DNA of 64,000 nucleotides, from contig NZ_MVHF01000029.1 of assembly GCF_002086485.1 (NCBI RefSeq), positions 1-64,000 on the forward strand. The letters run 5' to 3'. The notes beneath the pieces are model-generated. The model was not told where the DNA came from and did not search any database. It saw only the letters and a program-made list of their open reading frames with translations. Below are positions 8,442 to 16,546 of the stretch, piece by piece; within the stretch, counting starts at the first letter, position 1, and each line of letters starts with the position of its first letter. A program made the translations under genes and the position numbers. This stretch comes from Mycobacterium aquaticum (GTDB taxonomy: Bacteria; Actinomycetota; Actinomycetes; Mycobacteriales; Mycobacteriaceae).

Positions 8442-10183
8442 TTGAGCGGCACGGGCTCGAGAATCTCGGCGCGCGCCTCGGGTGCGGCCTGGCGCAGCGC
8501 ATCGGCGGACTCGTCGTCGGGCTGAGTCTGCGACAACACCTCGGCTTCCACCCGCGCCAGATACGTGGCGACTTCGCGGTCGACGTCCTCGGTGCTCCAA
8601 CCAAGTACGGGCGCAACGACTTCGGCGACCTCGCGCGCGCAGTCCACGCCACGGTGCGGGTATTCGATCGAGATCCGCATGCGGCGGGCCAGGATGTCCT
8701 CCAGGTGCAGAGCCCCCTCGGCGGCCGCGGCGTACCAGGCTTCCACCTTCAGATATACGGGTGCCGCGGAGATCGGCTCGAGCAGATGGGGCCGTCCCTC
8801 GGCCATCTTGAGCACCTCGCCGATCAGCGAGCCGTACCGGTCGAGCAGATGTCGCACCCGGTAGGGGTGCAGGCCGTAGTGTGCACCGACGTGCTCGGTC
8901 TGGTTGATGAGCGCGAAATAGCCGTCGGCGCCCATCAACGGGACCTTCTCGGTGATCGACGTCGCCACCCGGGTCGGGACGAACTCGGCCGCCGCATCGA
9001 TGGCGTCCTCCCCCATCACCCGGTAGGTGGTGTACTTGCCGCCGGCGATCGCCACCAGCCCGGGTGCGGGCACCGCGACGGCATGCTCACGCGACAGCTT
9101 GGAGGTCTCCTCGCTCTCACCGGCCAGCAGCGGGCGCAGTCCGGCGTACACACCGTCGATGTCGTCGTGGGTCAGCGGCGTGGCCAGCACGGTGTTGACG
9201 TGGCCGAGCAGGTAGTCGATGTCGGCCTTGGTGGCCGCCGGATGGGCCAGGTCGAGGTTCCAGTCGGTGTCGGTGGTCCCGATGATCCAGTGCGTGCCCC
9301 ACGGGATCACGAACAGCACCGACTTCTCGGTGCGCAGGATGATCGCCACCTCGCTGACGATGCGGTCACGCGGCACCACGATGTGCACGCCCTTCGACGC
9401 GCGCACCCGAAACCGGCCACGCTGCTTGGACAGGGCCTGGATCTCATCGGTCCACACGCCGGTCGCGTTGACCACCACGTGGCCGCGGACCTCGGTGACG
9501 GCTCCGTTCTCCGAATCACGCACCACCACACCGGTGACCCGGTCGCCTTCGCGGAGCAGGGCGACCACCTGGGTCGAGGTCCGCACCACCGCGCCGTAAT
9601 GCGCCGCGGTCCGGGCCACGGTCATGGTGTGCCGGGCGTCGTCGACGACGGTGTCGTAGTAGCGGATGCCGCCGATCAGTGAGCTGCGTTTGAGGCCGGG
9701 CGCCAGCCGCAGCGCCCCTGCTTTGGTCAGGTGTTTTTGTGCGGGAACGGATTTCGCGCCACCGAGCTGGTCGTACAAGAAGATCCCGGCTGCCACGTAT
9801 GGCCGCTCCCACCACCGGTTGGTCAGCGGGAACAGGAACGGCAGCGGTTTGACCAGATGCGGAGCCAGGGTGGTCAGGCTCAACTCGCGCTCGTGGAGGG
9901 CTTCGCGCACCAGCCCGAACTCGAGCTGCTCCAGGTAGCGCAGGCCGCCGTGGAACATCTTCGAGCTGCGGCTGGACGTGCCCGATGCGAAATCCCTGGC
10001 CTCGACCAGAGCAACTTTCAGCCCACGGGTGGCCGCGTCCAGGGCCGCACCTGCGCCGACCACGCCGCCGCCGATGACGACGACGTCGAACTGCTCGTCG
10101 CTGAGTTGCTGCCAGGCTTGCGCGCGTTGTTCAGGTCCGAGGAGGGTTTGCCCGTCGCCCGGTGCAGAGATCGGGTCAGTCAC
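8438..10183 (-). CDS. glpD2: FAD-dependent glycerol-3-phosphate dehydrogenase
   Basis: A 581-aa respiratory enzyme oxidising glycerol-3-phosphate to dihydroxyacetone phosphate and feeding electrons to the quinone pool at the membrane. The FAD dinucleotide fold GGGVVGAGAALDA is at residues 38-50, and GTSSRSSKMFHGGLRYL and GTTDTDW are conserved in GlpD. A C-terminal helical domain covers about residues 400-530. The position between lpdA and the Rv3300c-like gene matches glpD2 (Rv3302c). Its start is 74 bp from the end of lpdA, in the same direction. Confidence 0.95.
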   Translation of the reverse strand: MTDPISAPGDGQTLLGPEQRAQAWQQLSDEQFDVVVIGGGVVGAGAALDAATRGLKVALVEARDFASGTSSRSSKMFHGGLRYLEQLEFGLVREALHERELSLTTLAPHLVKPLPFLFPLTNRWWERPYVAAGIFLYDQLGGAKSVPAQKHLTKAGALRLAPGLKRSSLIGGIRYYDTVVDDARHTMTVARTAAHYGAVVRTSTQVVALLREGDRVTGVVVRDSENGAVTEVRGHVVVNATGVWTDEIQALSKQRGRFRVRASKGVHIVVPRDRIVSEVAIILRTEKSVLFVIPWGTHWIIGTTDTDWNLDLAHPAATKADIDYLLGHVNTVLATPLTHDDIDGVYAGLRPLLAGESEETSKLSREHAVAVPAPGLVAIAGGKYTTYRVMGEDAIDAAAEFVPTRVATSITEKVPLMGADGYFALINQTEHVGAHYGLHPYRVRHLLDRYGSLIGEVLKMAEGRPHLLEPISAAPVYLKVEAWYAAAAEGALHLEDILARRMRISIEYPHRGVDCAREVAEVVAPVLGWSTEDVDREVATYLARVEAEVLSQTQPDDESADALRQAAPEARAEILEPVPLN

Positions 10184-10257
10184 GGTCCCCAGGCTACGTG
10201 GGGTCGAAACGATCTGCGCGGTTCCGCGGCACCAGGGTGACGCGCGTCGCCTCCCGG

Positions 10258-11673
10258 CTAATCGAGATCGTCGTGCTGCATCAGCTGCCGGGCCGCCTCG
10301 GTGATCGAGCCGGACAGTGACGGATACACCGAGAAGGTCTGGGCCAGTTCCGCGACCGGAATGCCGTTCTGCACGGCCAGCGCGATCGGCAGGATCAGTT
10401 CCGACGCGATGGGCGCGACCACCACGCCGCCGATCACCACACCGGTCGCAGGGCGGCAGAAGATCTTGACGAAGCCGTGCTGCAGGCTCGACATCTTGGC
10501 CCGGGCGTTGGTGTTCAACGGCAGGGTCAGGGTACGGGCCGGCACCGAACCGTCGTCGATCTTGGCCTGCGGAACCCCCACCGCGGCGATCTCGGGTCGG
10601 GTGAACACCGCGGCGGCCACCGTCCGCAGCCGGATCGGCGCGACAGCCTCGCCCAGCGCGTGGTACATAGCGATACGGCCCTGCATGGCCGCCACCGAAG
10701 CCAGCGGCAGCAGGCCGGTGCAGTCCCCCGCCGCGTAAATACCGGGCACCGAGGTGCGCGACACCCGGTCGACAGTGAGGTAGTTGCCCGGGCCGAGTTC
10801 GATGCCGACCCGGTCGAGCCCCAGGCCGCCGGTGTTGGGCACCGAGCCGACGGTCATCAGCGCGTGACTGCCCTCGACAGCACGCCCGTCGGCCATGGCC
10901 ACCCGTACGCCCGTATCGGTGCGGGTGACCGAATCGGCCCGCGCGTTCTTGATCAACGTGACGCCGCGCTCGGAGAACACGTCTTCCAGCACAGCCGCGG
11001 CATCGGAGTCCTCGTGCGGCAGGATCTGATCGCGGCTGGCCACCACGGTCACCGTGACGCCGAGCTCGGTGTAGGCGTTGACGAACTCAGCGCCTGTCAC
11101 ACCGGACCCGACCACGATGAGGTGCTCAGGCAGACTGTCCAGGTCGTAGAGCTGCCGCCAGTTCAGGATGCGTTCACCGTCCGGCGCGGCATTGGGCAGC
11201 ACCCGCGGGCTCGCCCCCGTGGCGATCAGCACCACGTCGGCGGTCAACTGGCTCACGCGCCCGTCAGCCCCTGTGACCTTGACCCGGTGCTGGGCCATGC
11301 CCGGGCGGTCGTCGATCAACTCACCGCGGCCCTCGATCAGGTCGATGCCCTCACTGCGCAGCCGCTCGGCAATATCGACGGACTGGGCCGAGGCCAGCCT
11401 CTTGACCCGCTCGTTGATCTGGGTCAACGAGATCTTGGCGTCGTCCAGATCCAGCGAATAGCCCAGGTTGGGTGCCCGACGCAGCTCGGTCCGCACGCCG
11501 GTCGAAGCGATGAACGTCTTCGACGGCACACAGTCCCACAGCACGCAGGCGCCACCGATGCCGTCGCAGTCGACGACGGTGACATGAGCGACCTTGGGGC
11601 CGCGGGCAGCGGCGACCAGAGCCGCCTCATAGCCGGCGGGGCCGCCGCCGATGATCACGATGCGCGTTGCCAC
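10258..11673 (-). CDS. lpdA: NAD(P)H quinone reductase of the disulfide reductase family, LpdA
   Basis: A 471-aa flavoprotein with FAD motif GGGPAGYEAA, NAD(P) motif VGSGVTGAEF and a C-terminal dimerisation domain. A Cys pair, C43 and C48 in GACVLWDC, sits at the redox-active disulfide position. The catalytic His-Glu pair of true lipoamide dehydrogenases is missing: YPSLSG (450-455) replaces HPTLSE. M. tuberculosis LpdA (Rv3303c) is a quinone reductase, not a lipoamide dehydrogenase; same role inferred here. The GTG start appears leaderless: TAGGTT at 11685-11680 lies 6 nt upstream. Confidence 0.92.
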   Translation of the reverse strand: MATRIVIIGGGPAGYEAALVAAARGPKVAHVTVVDCDGIGGACVLWDCVPSKTFIASTGVRTELRRAPNLGYSLDLDDAKISLTQINERVKRLASAQSVDIAERLRSEGIDLIEGRGELIDDRPGMAQHRVKVTGADGRVSQLTADVVLIATGASPRVLPNAAPDGERILNWRQLYDLDSLPEHLIVVGSGVTGAEFVNAYTELGVTVTVVASRDQILPHEDSDAAAVLEDVFSERGVTLIKNARADSVTRTDTGVRVAMADGRAVEGSHALMTVGSVPNTGGLGLDRVGIELGPGNYLTVDRVSRTSVPGIYAAGDCTGLLPLASVAAMQGRIAMYHALGEAVAPIRLRTVAAAVFTRPEIAAVGVPQAKIDDGSVPARTLTLPLNTNARAKMSSLQHGFVKIFCRPATGVVIGGVVVAPIASELILPIALAVQNGIPVAELAQTFSVYPSLSGSITEAARQLMQHDDLD

Positions 11674-11714
11674 CGCACTAACCTAACGAACTTCGCGCAT
11701 TAAGCTGTCTTACC
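11674..11714. promoter_or_regulatory. Back-to-back leaderless promoters for lpdA and the Rv3304-like gene
   Basis: In 41 bp there are two outward-facing -10 elements. TAGGTT on the minus strand (11685-11680) is 6 nt before the lpdA GTG. TAAGCT on the plus strand (11701-11706) is 8 nt before the GTG at 11715. Neither gene has room for a Shine-Dalgarno sequence in a transcript starting there. Confidence 0.5.
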
Positions 11715-12182
11715 GTGCCGCTTTACGCCGCCTACGGGTCGAACATGCATCCAGAGCAGATGCTCGAGCGGGCTCCACACTCCCCGATGGCGGGAACTGG
11801 CTGGTTGCACGGCTGGCGGCTGACCTTCGGCGGGGAGGACATCGGCTGGGAGGGAGCGCTGGCGACCGTCGTCGAAGATCCGCTCTCGAAGGTGTTCGTG
11901 GTGCTCTACGACATGACCCCGGCCGACGAGCACTCACTGGACCGCTGGGAGGGCTCCGAGCTTGGCTTCCACAAGAAGATCCGGTGCCGGGTCGACCGGC
12001 TGTCCTCCGACACCACCACCGACCCCGTGCTCGCCTGGCTGTACGTGGTCGACGCGTGGGAAGGCGGGCTGCCGTCCGCCCGCTACCTCGGGGTGATGGC
12101 CGACGCCGCCGAGATCGCCGGGGCACCGCCGGAGTACGTGCACGACCTGCGCACCCGGCCTGCGCGCAATATCGGGCCGTAG
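11715..12182 (+). CDS. Gamma-glutamylcyclotransferase-like (AIG2 fold) protein, Rv3304-like
   Basis: A 155-aa single-domain protein. It opens with YAAYGSNM, the YGSN loop that binds the gamma-glutamyl group in cyclotransferases; the glutamate in LDRWEGSELGF is positioned like the catalytic Glu of this fold. Such enzymes release 5-oxoproline from gamma-glutamyl amines, and 5-oxoprolinase genes lie 4 kb away, but Rv3304 orthologues have no proven substrate. Divergent from lpdA as in M. tuberculosis. GTG start, predicted leaderless. Confidence 0.85.
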   Translation: MPLYAAYGSNMHPEQMLERAPHSPMAGTGWLHGWRLTFGGEDIGWEGALATVVEDPLSKVFVVLYDMTPADEHSLDRWEGSELGFHKKIRCRVDRLSSDTTTDPVLAWLYVVDAWEGGLPSARYLGVMADAAEIAGAPPEYVHDLRTRPARNIGP

Positions 12183-12204
12183 GCTTGGGGCGTTGGGTTG
12201 GCAG

Positions 12205-12240
12205 GCACCGCGAGCGTGCGCGTCTGCTGCCCGACACGCC
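12205..12240 (-). repeat. Dispersed hairpin repeat, copy A
   Basis: Reverse-orientation copy of an element seen four times here. Its core is two 7-nt arms around an 8-nt loop (GCGCGTC and GACACGC, one mismatch in this copy) flanked by GCGAGCG. It lies between convergent genes; weaker similarity to copy B continues over 12241-12300. Confidence 0.75.
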
Positions 12241-12266
12241 GCACGTCGTCAGCACTCTGCGCACCC

Positions 12267-13151
12267 TCACGCCGCGCGAGCGCGACACAGTTGCCCATTG
12301 ATCCGCGCAATCATCTCCCCTTGCTGACGTACGTCCTCGAACACGATCGAGATGACGATCCAGTCGATGGCCATCAACGCCGCGGTTCGCCTTCGGTCCT
12401 CATGCAGGTCGTCGGGATTGCCGTGCCAATCCATGCTGTCGTACTCGACCGCGACGCGCTGGTCGGGCCACGCGAAATCGAGCCTTCGAAGCTGGCCATT
12501 GCCGTCGATGACCTCGTACTGCAGCTCGGGGGTGGGTAGGCCACCGTCGAGCATCACCAGGCGCGCCTCGCTCTCCATCGGTGACTCGGCACGCCCGTCG
12601 GCCACGGCGATCAGATTCCTGACGTGAACGATCCCCCGGCGCCCCGCCTGTGCGTTGGCGGCGCGCCACAGTTCGGTGCGGTTACATGTGCCGCTGCGCA
12701 GCGCGGCATCAAGAGTTGCCAGCGCTCGCGGGCGCCGCAAAGCCCGCGCCACCTCGATGGCCGTCCATGCCGGGGCGGTGGCGTATCTGCCGTCGACGAA
12801 CGAAAGTGGCGCGTTGTCGCGTCGGTGCACGACCAACCCGTCCGCCGACCGCATCTGACCGCCCGGCGGATTGAGGACATGCAGGTCCGGAGGGTCTTCG
12901 GTGTCGAATCCGTGCATCGCCGCCGCAGTGCCGAGACAGACGGCGACTTTTCGGCCGCAGGACAGATCCAGCCCGCGCAGCCTGAGATCGTCGGTCGGCT
13001 CGCCCAGGCAGTAGATGCCCTGCCACATCCGTTCCAGCACACCGGTATCGACGGCTTTGTCGAACGCATGACGGGTCATCACGCCGAGAATCTGTCCGCT
13101 TGTGGCAACGCCGCGTTGGGTCGCGAAAAGCTCGGTGAGTTGTGGGTCCAT
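12267..13151 (-). CDS. AbiEi-antitoxin-like N terminus with DUF559/endonuclease-like C terminus, orphan
   Basis: A 294-aa protein of a multi-copy actinobacterial family. Residues 1-60 (MDPQLTELFATQRGVATSGQ, winged-helix-like) resemble the N-terminal domain of type IV antitoxins (AbiEi). The C-terminal 100 residues contain ELQYEVID-LDFAWPDQRVAVEYDS-DWH and end like DUF559/very-short-patch-repair-type folds, with D and E residues in nuclease-like order. No partner toxin is adjacent. ATG at 13151 chosen because it starts the conserved domain. Function is not established. Confidence 0.7.
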   Translation of the reverse strand: MDPQLTELFATQRGVATSGQILGVMTRHAFDKAVDTGVLERMWQGIYCLGEPTDDLRLRGLDLSCGRKVAVCLGTAAAMHGFDTEDPPDLHVLNPPGGQMRSADGLVVHRRDNAPLSFVDGRYATAPAWTAIEVARALRRPRALATLDAALRSGTCNRTELWRAANAQAGRRGIVHVRNLIAVADGRAESPMESEARLVMLDGGLPTPELQYEVIDGNGQLRRLDFAWPDQRVAVEYDSMDWHGNPDDLHEDRRRTAALMAIDWIVISIVFEDVRQQGEMIARINGQLCRARAA

Positions 13152-13269
13152 GCAGCGATGGTCGTTGCAGCGCAGCGTCTTCGGGAGACCGTCAGGACAG
13201 ATTGTGGATGAACGACGGGTTGTGGATAACTCGCCGAGCGCGAGTGTGCGCAAACTGCCGACGCCGGAC

Positions 13270-13302
13270 GGCGTGTCGGGCAACAGACACGCACGCTCGC
13301 GC
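13270..13302 (+). repeat. Dispersed hairpin repeat, copy B
   Basis: Forward copy with a perfect hairpin: GCGTGTC, loop GGGCAACA, GACACGC, followed by ACGCTCGCG. The preceding 38 bp (from about 13232) also resembles copies A and C. It lies upstream of the AbiEi-like gene and downstream of the coiled-coil gene. Confidence 0.8.
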
Positions 13303-13314
13303 GGCCAGGTCGCA

Positions 13315-13356
13315 CGGCCGGGTCAACGCGGCCGGGGCAACGCGGCCGGGTCAACT
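13315..13356. repeat. Three 14-bp tandem repeats overlapping a stop codon
   Basis: Units CGGCCGGGTCAACG, CGGCCGGGGCAACG and CGGCCGGGTCAACT follow each other directly. The third contains the TGA (13353-13351, minus strand) that ends the coiled-coil gene. Confidence 0.85.
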
Positions 13357-14292
13357 CGAGGTCAGCAGCTCTGTCCGCTCGGCTCGCAACCGGGCCAGCT
13401 CGTCCTCGCGCTCTTGCTTGCGCGTGTCCAGCCGGGTCAGCACCGCCTCGACCCCTTCGATCGCCTGATCGACCTTCTGCTGAGCCTCGATGATCTGGTC
13501 ACGCACCATGAGATCGGTGAAGAAGTTGTCGAACCAGACGTCCATTGTCCTTGTGAACGAGCTTATTTCGAGGGTTTGGACGCCTTGCATGTGAACGTCG
13601 GCCAGTTCGGTGGTGAAAGTCCGCAGCTCCCGGTCGGCTGAACGCAGACAGTTCACCACGTCGTCGAGCCTGTTGTTCTTGACCATGCTCGCGATCATGC
13701 CGCCGTCGAACCATGTGTCGTAGGCAGACCACGACCGTGCACTGCCGATCCGCTCGGCCGCCGTGCGCAGATCGGCCATGGCTCGTTTTCCTGCCTCCCG
13801 GGCCTCGGCGATCTCTGTGAGCTCGGCCGTCAAATGTCCTCGCCGCTGGGCTATTTCGGCCAACCGGGCCGCAGCCGGAGCGCCGGTCTGTTGCAGCCAC
13901 TGTTCCTTGGCCGTCAGTGCCTTGGCATGTCGCGCCGCCACGTCGCCCATCCCGTCGAGCCGGCGCTGCAGATCAGCGACATTGCGTTGATCGGCGGCCG
14001 CGCGGGCCTCGAGGATCCGATATTCGTATTGCGCGGCTTCCTGTTCGGCCGTTTCCCGGGCCAGGTCGTCGGCGTGGGAACCCCTGAGCCGCGACAGGAT
14101 GCCCGTCAGGGACAGGGTTTCCAACTTGTGGACGTCCTTGGCCTCCTCCGCGATGTGTTCCTGGGCCGCCGCGGCGGCAGCTGCAGAGCCTTCGGCCTTG
14201 CTGCGTGCTGTCGACAACCGCTGCTGCAGCGAGGCGGCTTCACGCAGCGCCGCGGTCGCCGCGGCCAGTTCATCGTCGGGGGTATCGGTCAC
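13351..14292 (-). CDS. Coiled-coil protein of unknown function
   Basis: A 313-aa cytoplasmic protein with no signal peptide or transmembrane segment. Long heptad-like helices cover residues 8-60, 75-135 and 145-185 (rich in Ala, Glu, Arg, Leu), and another lies at the C terminus (270-310, QEREDELARLRAERTELL). A more globular middle (about 188-255) contains AYDTWFDGGMIASMVKNN. It may be structural, like phage-shock or SMC-like proteins, but no family motif is visible. Its end carries 14-bp tandem repeats, and hairpin repeats flank it on both sides. Confidence 0.7.
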   Translation of the reverse strand: MTDTPDDELAAATAALREAASLQQRLSTARSKAEGSAAAAAAAQEHIAEEAKDVHKLETLSLTGILSRLRGSHADDLARETAEQEAAQYEYRILEARAAADQRNVADLQRRLDGMGDVAARHAKALTAKEQWLQQTGAPAAARLAEIAQRRGHLTAELTEIAEAREAGKRAMADLRTAAERIGSARSWSAYDTWFDGGMIASMVKNNRLDDVVNCLRSADRELRTFTTELADVHMQGVQTLEISSFTRTMDVWFDNFFTDLMVRDQIIEAQQKVDQAIEGVEAVLTRLDTRKQEREDELARLRAERTELLTSS

Positions 14293-14351
14293 ATCAGCAG
14301 CTTAAGAGCGCTCACGGCACCGCGAACGCGGCAAAAATGCTGACGCTATAG

Positions 14352-14388
14352 GGCGTGTCGGGCAACAGACACGCACGCTCGCGGTGCA
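14352..14388 (+). repeat. Dispersed hairpin repeat, copy C
   Basis: Perfect hairpin GCGTGTC/GACACGC with loop GGGCAACA, followed by ACGCTCGCGGTGCA, identical in its core to copy B. It lies 10 bp beyond the stop of the ammonia-lyase gene, so it could serve as that gene's transcription terminator. Confidence 0.8.
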
Positions 14389-14398
14389 AGGGGGACAG

Positions 14399-15454
14399 CT
14401 ACCCACCGGATGCGCTGGAGCCCTCGGTGTTGAGCAGCAGGACGGTGGAATCAGGGCCGAGGCCGAGATGCGTGCGGATGGGATCGGCTGCCAGGATGCG
14501 CAGCCCGGCCAGGCTCGCCGCCCCGCAGGGGCCGGCGTCGACGCCGAGGGGCGCCAGGTCGGCGATGGCTTCGACAGCTGCGTGGTCGTCGACGACGACT
14601 GCCCCGGCCAGGCCCTTGTGTAAGTCGGGCCAGGCGAGATAGGACGGGGTACCGCAGTTGAGCCCTGCCATGCTGGTCTGGCCGGTGGGGACGGTGGTGA
14701 GGGAGCCTGCCGACAGGCTGGCCCGCACGCAGTCGGCGACGTCGGGTTCGACCGCGACGATGCGGCAATCGGGGTGTGATTGGCCGAAAGTCACCGCGGC
14801 GTGGGCCAATGAGCCGACACCGGCCGGAACGACGATGAGGTCGAAACCGCCATGCAGCGCTGCGGCCTGTTCGGCCGCCTCGTCGAAGAGTGTGGCGTAT
14901 CCGTCGACGATCCACTGCGGGACCTCTTCATACCCGGGCCACGAAGTGTCTTGTATGAGAAGCGAATCCGGGTCGGTGTCGGCGAGCGTGGCGGCGTGCT
15001 CGACGGCGCGGTCGTAAGGCAAGTCGAGGACGCGGACGTCGGCACCCTCGGCGCGGATCAAGTCGACGGCGCGTGCGGACACGCCTTCGGGCACGACGAT
15101 GGTCGCAGGCAGTTTCATCAGTGCGGCCATGCGCGCCACCGCTCGGCCGTGGTTGCCGTCGGTGGCGGTGACCAGTCGGGGGCTGGCGTGGACCGATGAG
15201 CGCAGCGCGCGGTGCACGGCCCAGGACGCGCCGAGCATCTTGAACGCAGGCAGGCCGAGTCTCAGTGACTCGTCCTTGACGAGCACTGCGCCCAGGCCGA
15301 GCGTGTCTGCGACGGTCGGCAGAGCGACCAACGGCGTCACCGCATAGTCCGGCAGGGTTTCGTGAAACCGCCGGATCTCGTCGGTCTGTCGCGGCGCGGC
15401 AGCGCCTCCTGGAGCCCACTCGGGGTTGAGCACAAACGATTCGGTCGTCAGCAC
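14399..15454 (-). CDS. Diaminopropionate ammonia-lyase-like PLP enzyme
   Basis: A 351-aa fold-type II PLP enzyme. K72 in PAFKMLGASWA is the PLP lysine; ATDGNHGR provides the aspartate that acts on the D-isomer in known diaminopropionate ammonia-lyases; VPAGVGSLAHA is the phosphate-binding glycine region. The reaction is 2,3-diaminopropionate to pyruvate and two ammonia. It is somewhat shorter than E. coli YgeX (about 400 aa), so a related amino acid could be the substrate. Divergent from a LysR gene that probably controls it. Confidence 0.82.
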   Translation of the reverse strand: MLTTESFVLNPEWAPGGAAAPRQTDEIRRFHETLPDYAVTPLVALPTVADTLGLGAVLVKDESLRLGLPAFKMLGASWAVHRALRSSVHASPRLVTATDGNHGRAVARMAALMKLPATIVVPEGVSARAVDLIRAEGADVRVLDLPYDRAVEHAATLADTDPDSLLIQDTSWPGYEEVPQWIVDGYATLFDEAAEQAAALHGGFDLIVVPAGVGSLAHAAVTFGQSHPDCRIVAVEPDVADCVRASLSAGSLTTVPTGQTSMAGLNCGTPSYLAWPDLHKGLAGAVVVDDHAAVEAIADLAPLGVDAGPCGAASLAGLRILAADPIRTHLGLGPDSTVLLLNTEGSSASGG

Positions 15455-15499
15455 GGGACACCTCCTGACTCGGAACAGTAGGCACTGTGACGGCCGGAC

Positions 15500-15544
15500 A
15501 ACATCAGCGATTGCTGCCGCCGACCCGGCAGCATTACTGATGTT
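15500..15544. promoter_or_regulatory. Nested inverted repeats, candidate LysR operator
   Basis: Outer arms AACATCAG (15500-15507) and CTGATGTT (15537-15544) enclose inner arms TGCTGCCG (15512-15519) and CGGCAGCA (15526-15533), all perfect. The structure fills the gap between the ammonia-lyase and LysR starts and ends 16 bp before the LysR ATG, as expected for an autoregulating LysR protein. Confidence 0.65.
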
Positions 15545-15560
15545 TTCCTACACTCGGGTG

Positions 15561-16475
15561 ATGTTGGATGTCCGTCGTCTGCGGTTTCTGGTGGAACTGA
15601 GCCACCGCGGCACGATCGCGTCGGTGGCCGAGGCGCTGCACATGAGCCCGTCGGGTATCTCGCAGCAGCTGGCGCTGCTCGAGCGTGAGGCCGGCGCCCC
15701 GCTGCTCGAACGTGTCGGCCGCGGCGTCCGGCTCACCGAGGCCGGGCAGCGCCTGGCCGACCGGGGCGCCGACATTCTCGCCGCTCTCGAACTCGCCCAG
15801 GCCGAACTGCGTTCCGGCGAGGAGCCGCCGACCGGCACCTGTCGGGTGGCCGCCTTCGGCAGCGCCGCCCGCGCATTGGTCCCCGCGCTCCTGGACTGCC
15901 AGCACCGACATCCGGGACTGCGGGTCGAGCTCGTCGAGTCCGAGCCTGAGGTCGCTGTTCCCGCGCTGCTCAGCGGCGAATTCGATCTGGTTGTCAGCGA
16001 GGAGTACCCCGGCGCCGCCCCGACACTGCCGACGTATGTGCACCGCGAAGTGCTCGCCGACGACCCACTGGAGGCCGTGGTCGCGGCATCGCTGTTGAAG
16101 GGCCGCGACTTCATGCAGGCCGGCGGCACACTGCCCTGGGCGCTGGAACCCGTCGGCGCCGCCTCGCGCACCTGGGCGGTGCAGCACTGCCTGGGCCTCG
16201 GGTTCAGCCCGACCGTGCAATACGAGTCCTATGACCTCGAACTGCTCCTGCTCATCGTTCGCCAGGGCGCGGCGGCCAGCGTTCTGCCCCGCCTCGTGCT
16301 GCCGCCGCAGCGGGAGACCGCGCCGCTGGTGCGGGTGGAAACCGGGTGGTCGCGCACGTTGGTGGCGCTGAGCCGCCAGGCCCGCACGGGTGATCCCTCG
16401 GTGCGGGCCGTGCGTCGGTCTTTGCACAGCCGGTTCCGTGAATCGGCAGTTTCACTGACTGATGAGCGTCAGTGA
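15561..16475 (+). CDS. LysR-family transcriptional regulator
   Basis: A 304-aa protein. The N-terminal winged HTH (residues 1-60: MLDVRRLRFLVELSHRG, SPSGISQQLALLEREAG) is followed by a periplasmic-binding-like effector domain (about 90-290). It probably controls the divergent ammonia-lyase gene and possibly the pxpABC genes 71 bp downstream on the same strand. Start ATG 15561 places the HTH at the usual distance from the N terminus; GTG at 15558 is a near alternative. Confidence 0.88.
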   Translation: MLDVRRLRFLVELSHRGTIASVAEALHMSPSGISQQLALLEREAGAPLLERVGRGVRLTEAGQRLADRGADILAALELAQAELRSGEEPPTGTCRVAAFGSAARALVPALLDCQHRHPGLRVELVESEPEVAVPALLSGEFDLVVSEEYPGAAPTLPTYVHREVLADDPLEAVVAASLLKGRDFMQAGGTLPWALEPVGAASRTWAVQHCLGLGFSPTVQYESYDLELLLLIVRQGAAASVLPRLVLPPQRETAPLVRVETGWSRTLVALSRQARTGDPSVRAVRRSLHSRFRESAVSLTDERQ

Positions 16476-16546
16476 CCGGCGCTGTTCGCGCGCCATCTCG
16501 CCGGGGATACTCGGAGCACGACGACCCGAAGGAGGGCAGGAGGACC

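Noticed and set aside
8060..9682. Plus-strand open frame of 540 codons
   Set aside because: Antisense to glpD2 and the pseudouridine synthase; Arg/His-rich translation without domains.
10477..11673. True lipoamide dehydrogenase
   Set aside because: The cysteine pair fits, but the His-Glu catalytic dyad is replaced by Tyr and Gly, and gene order matches LpdA.
10477..11703. Plus-strand open frame of 408 codons
   Set aside because: Antisense to lpdA with no recognisable domain and no ribosome site; a codon-bias artefact.
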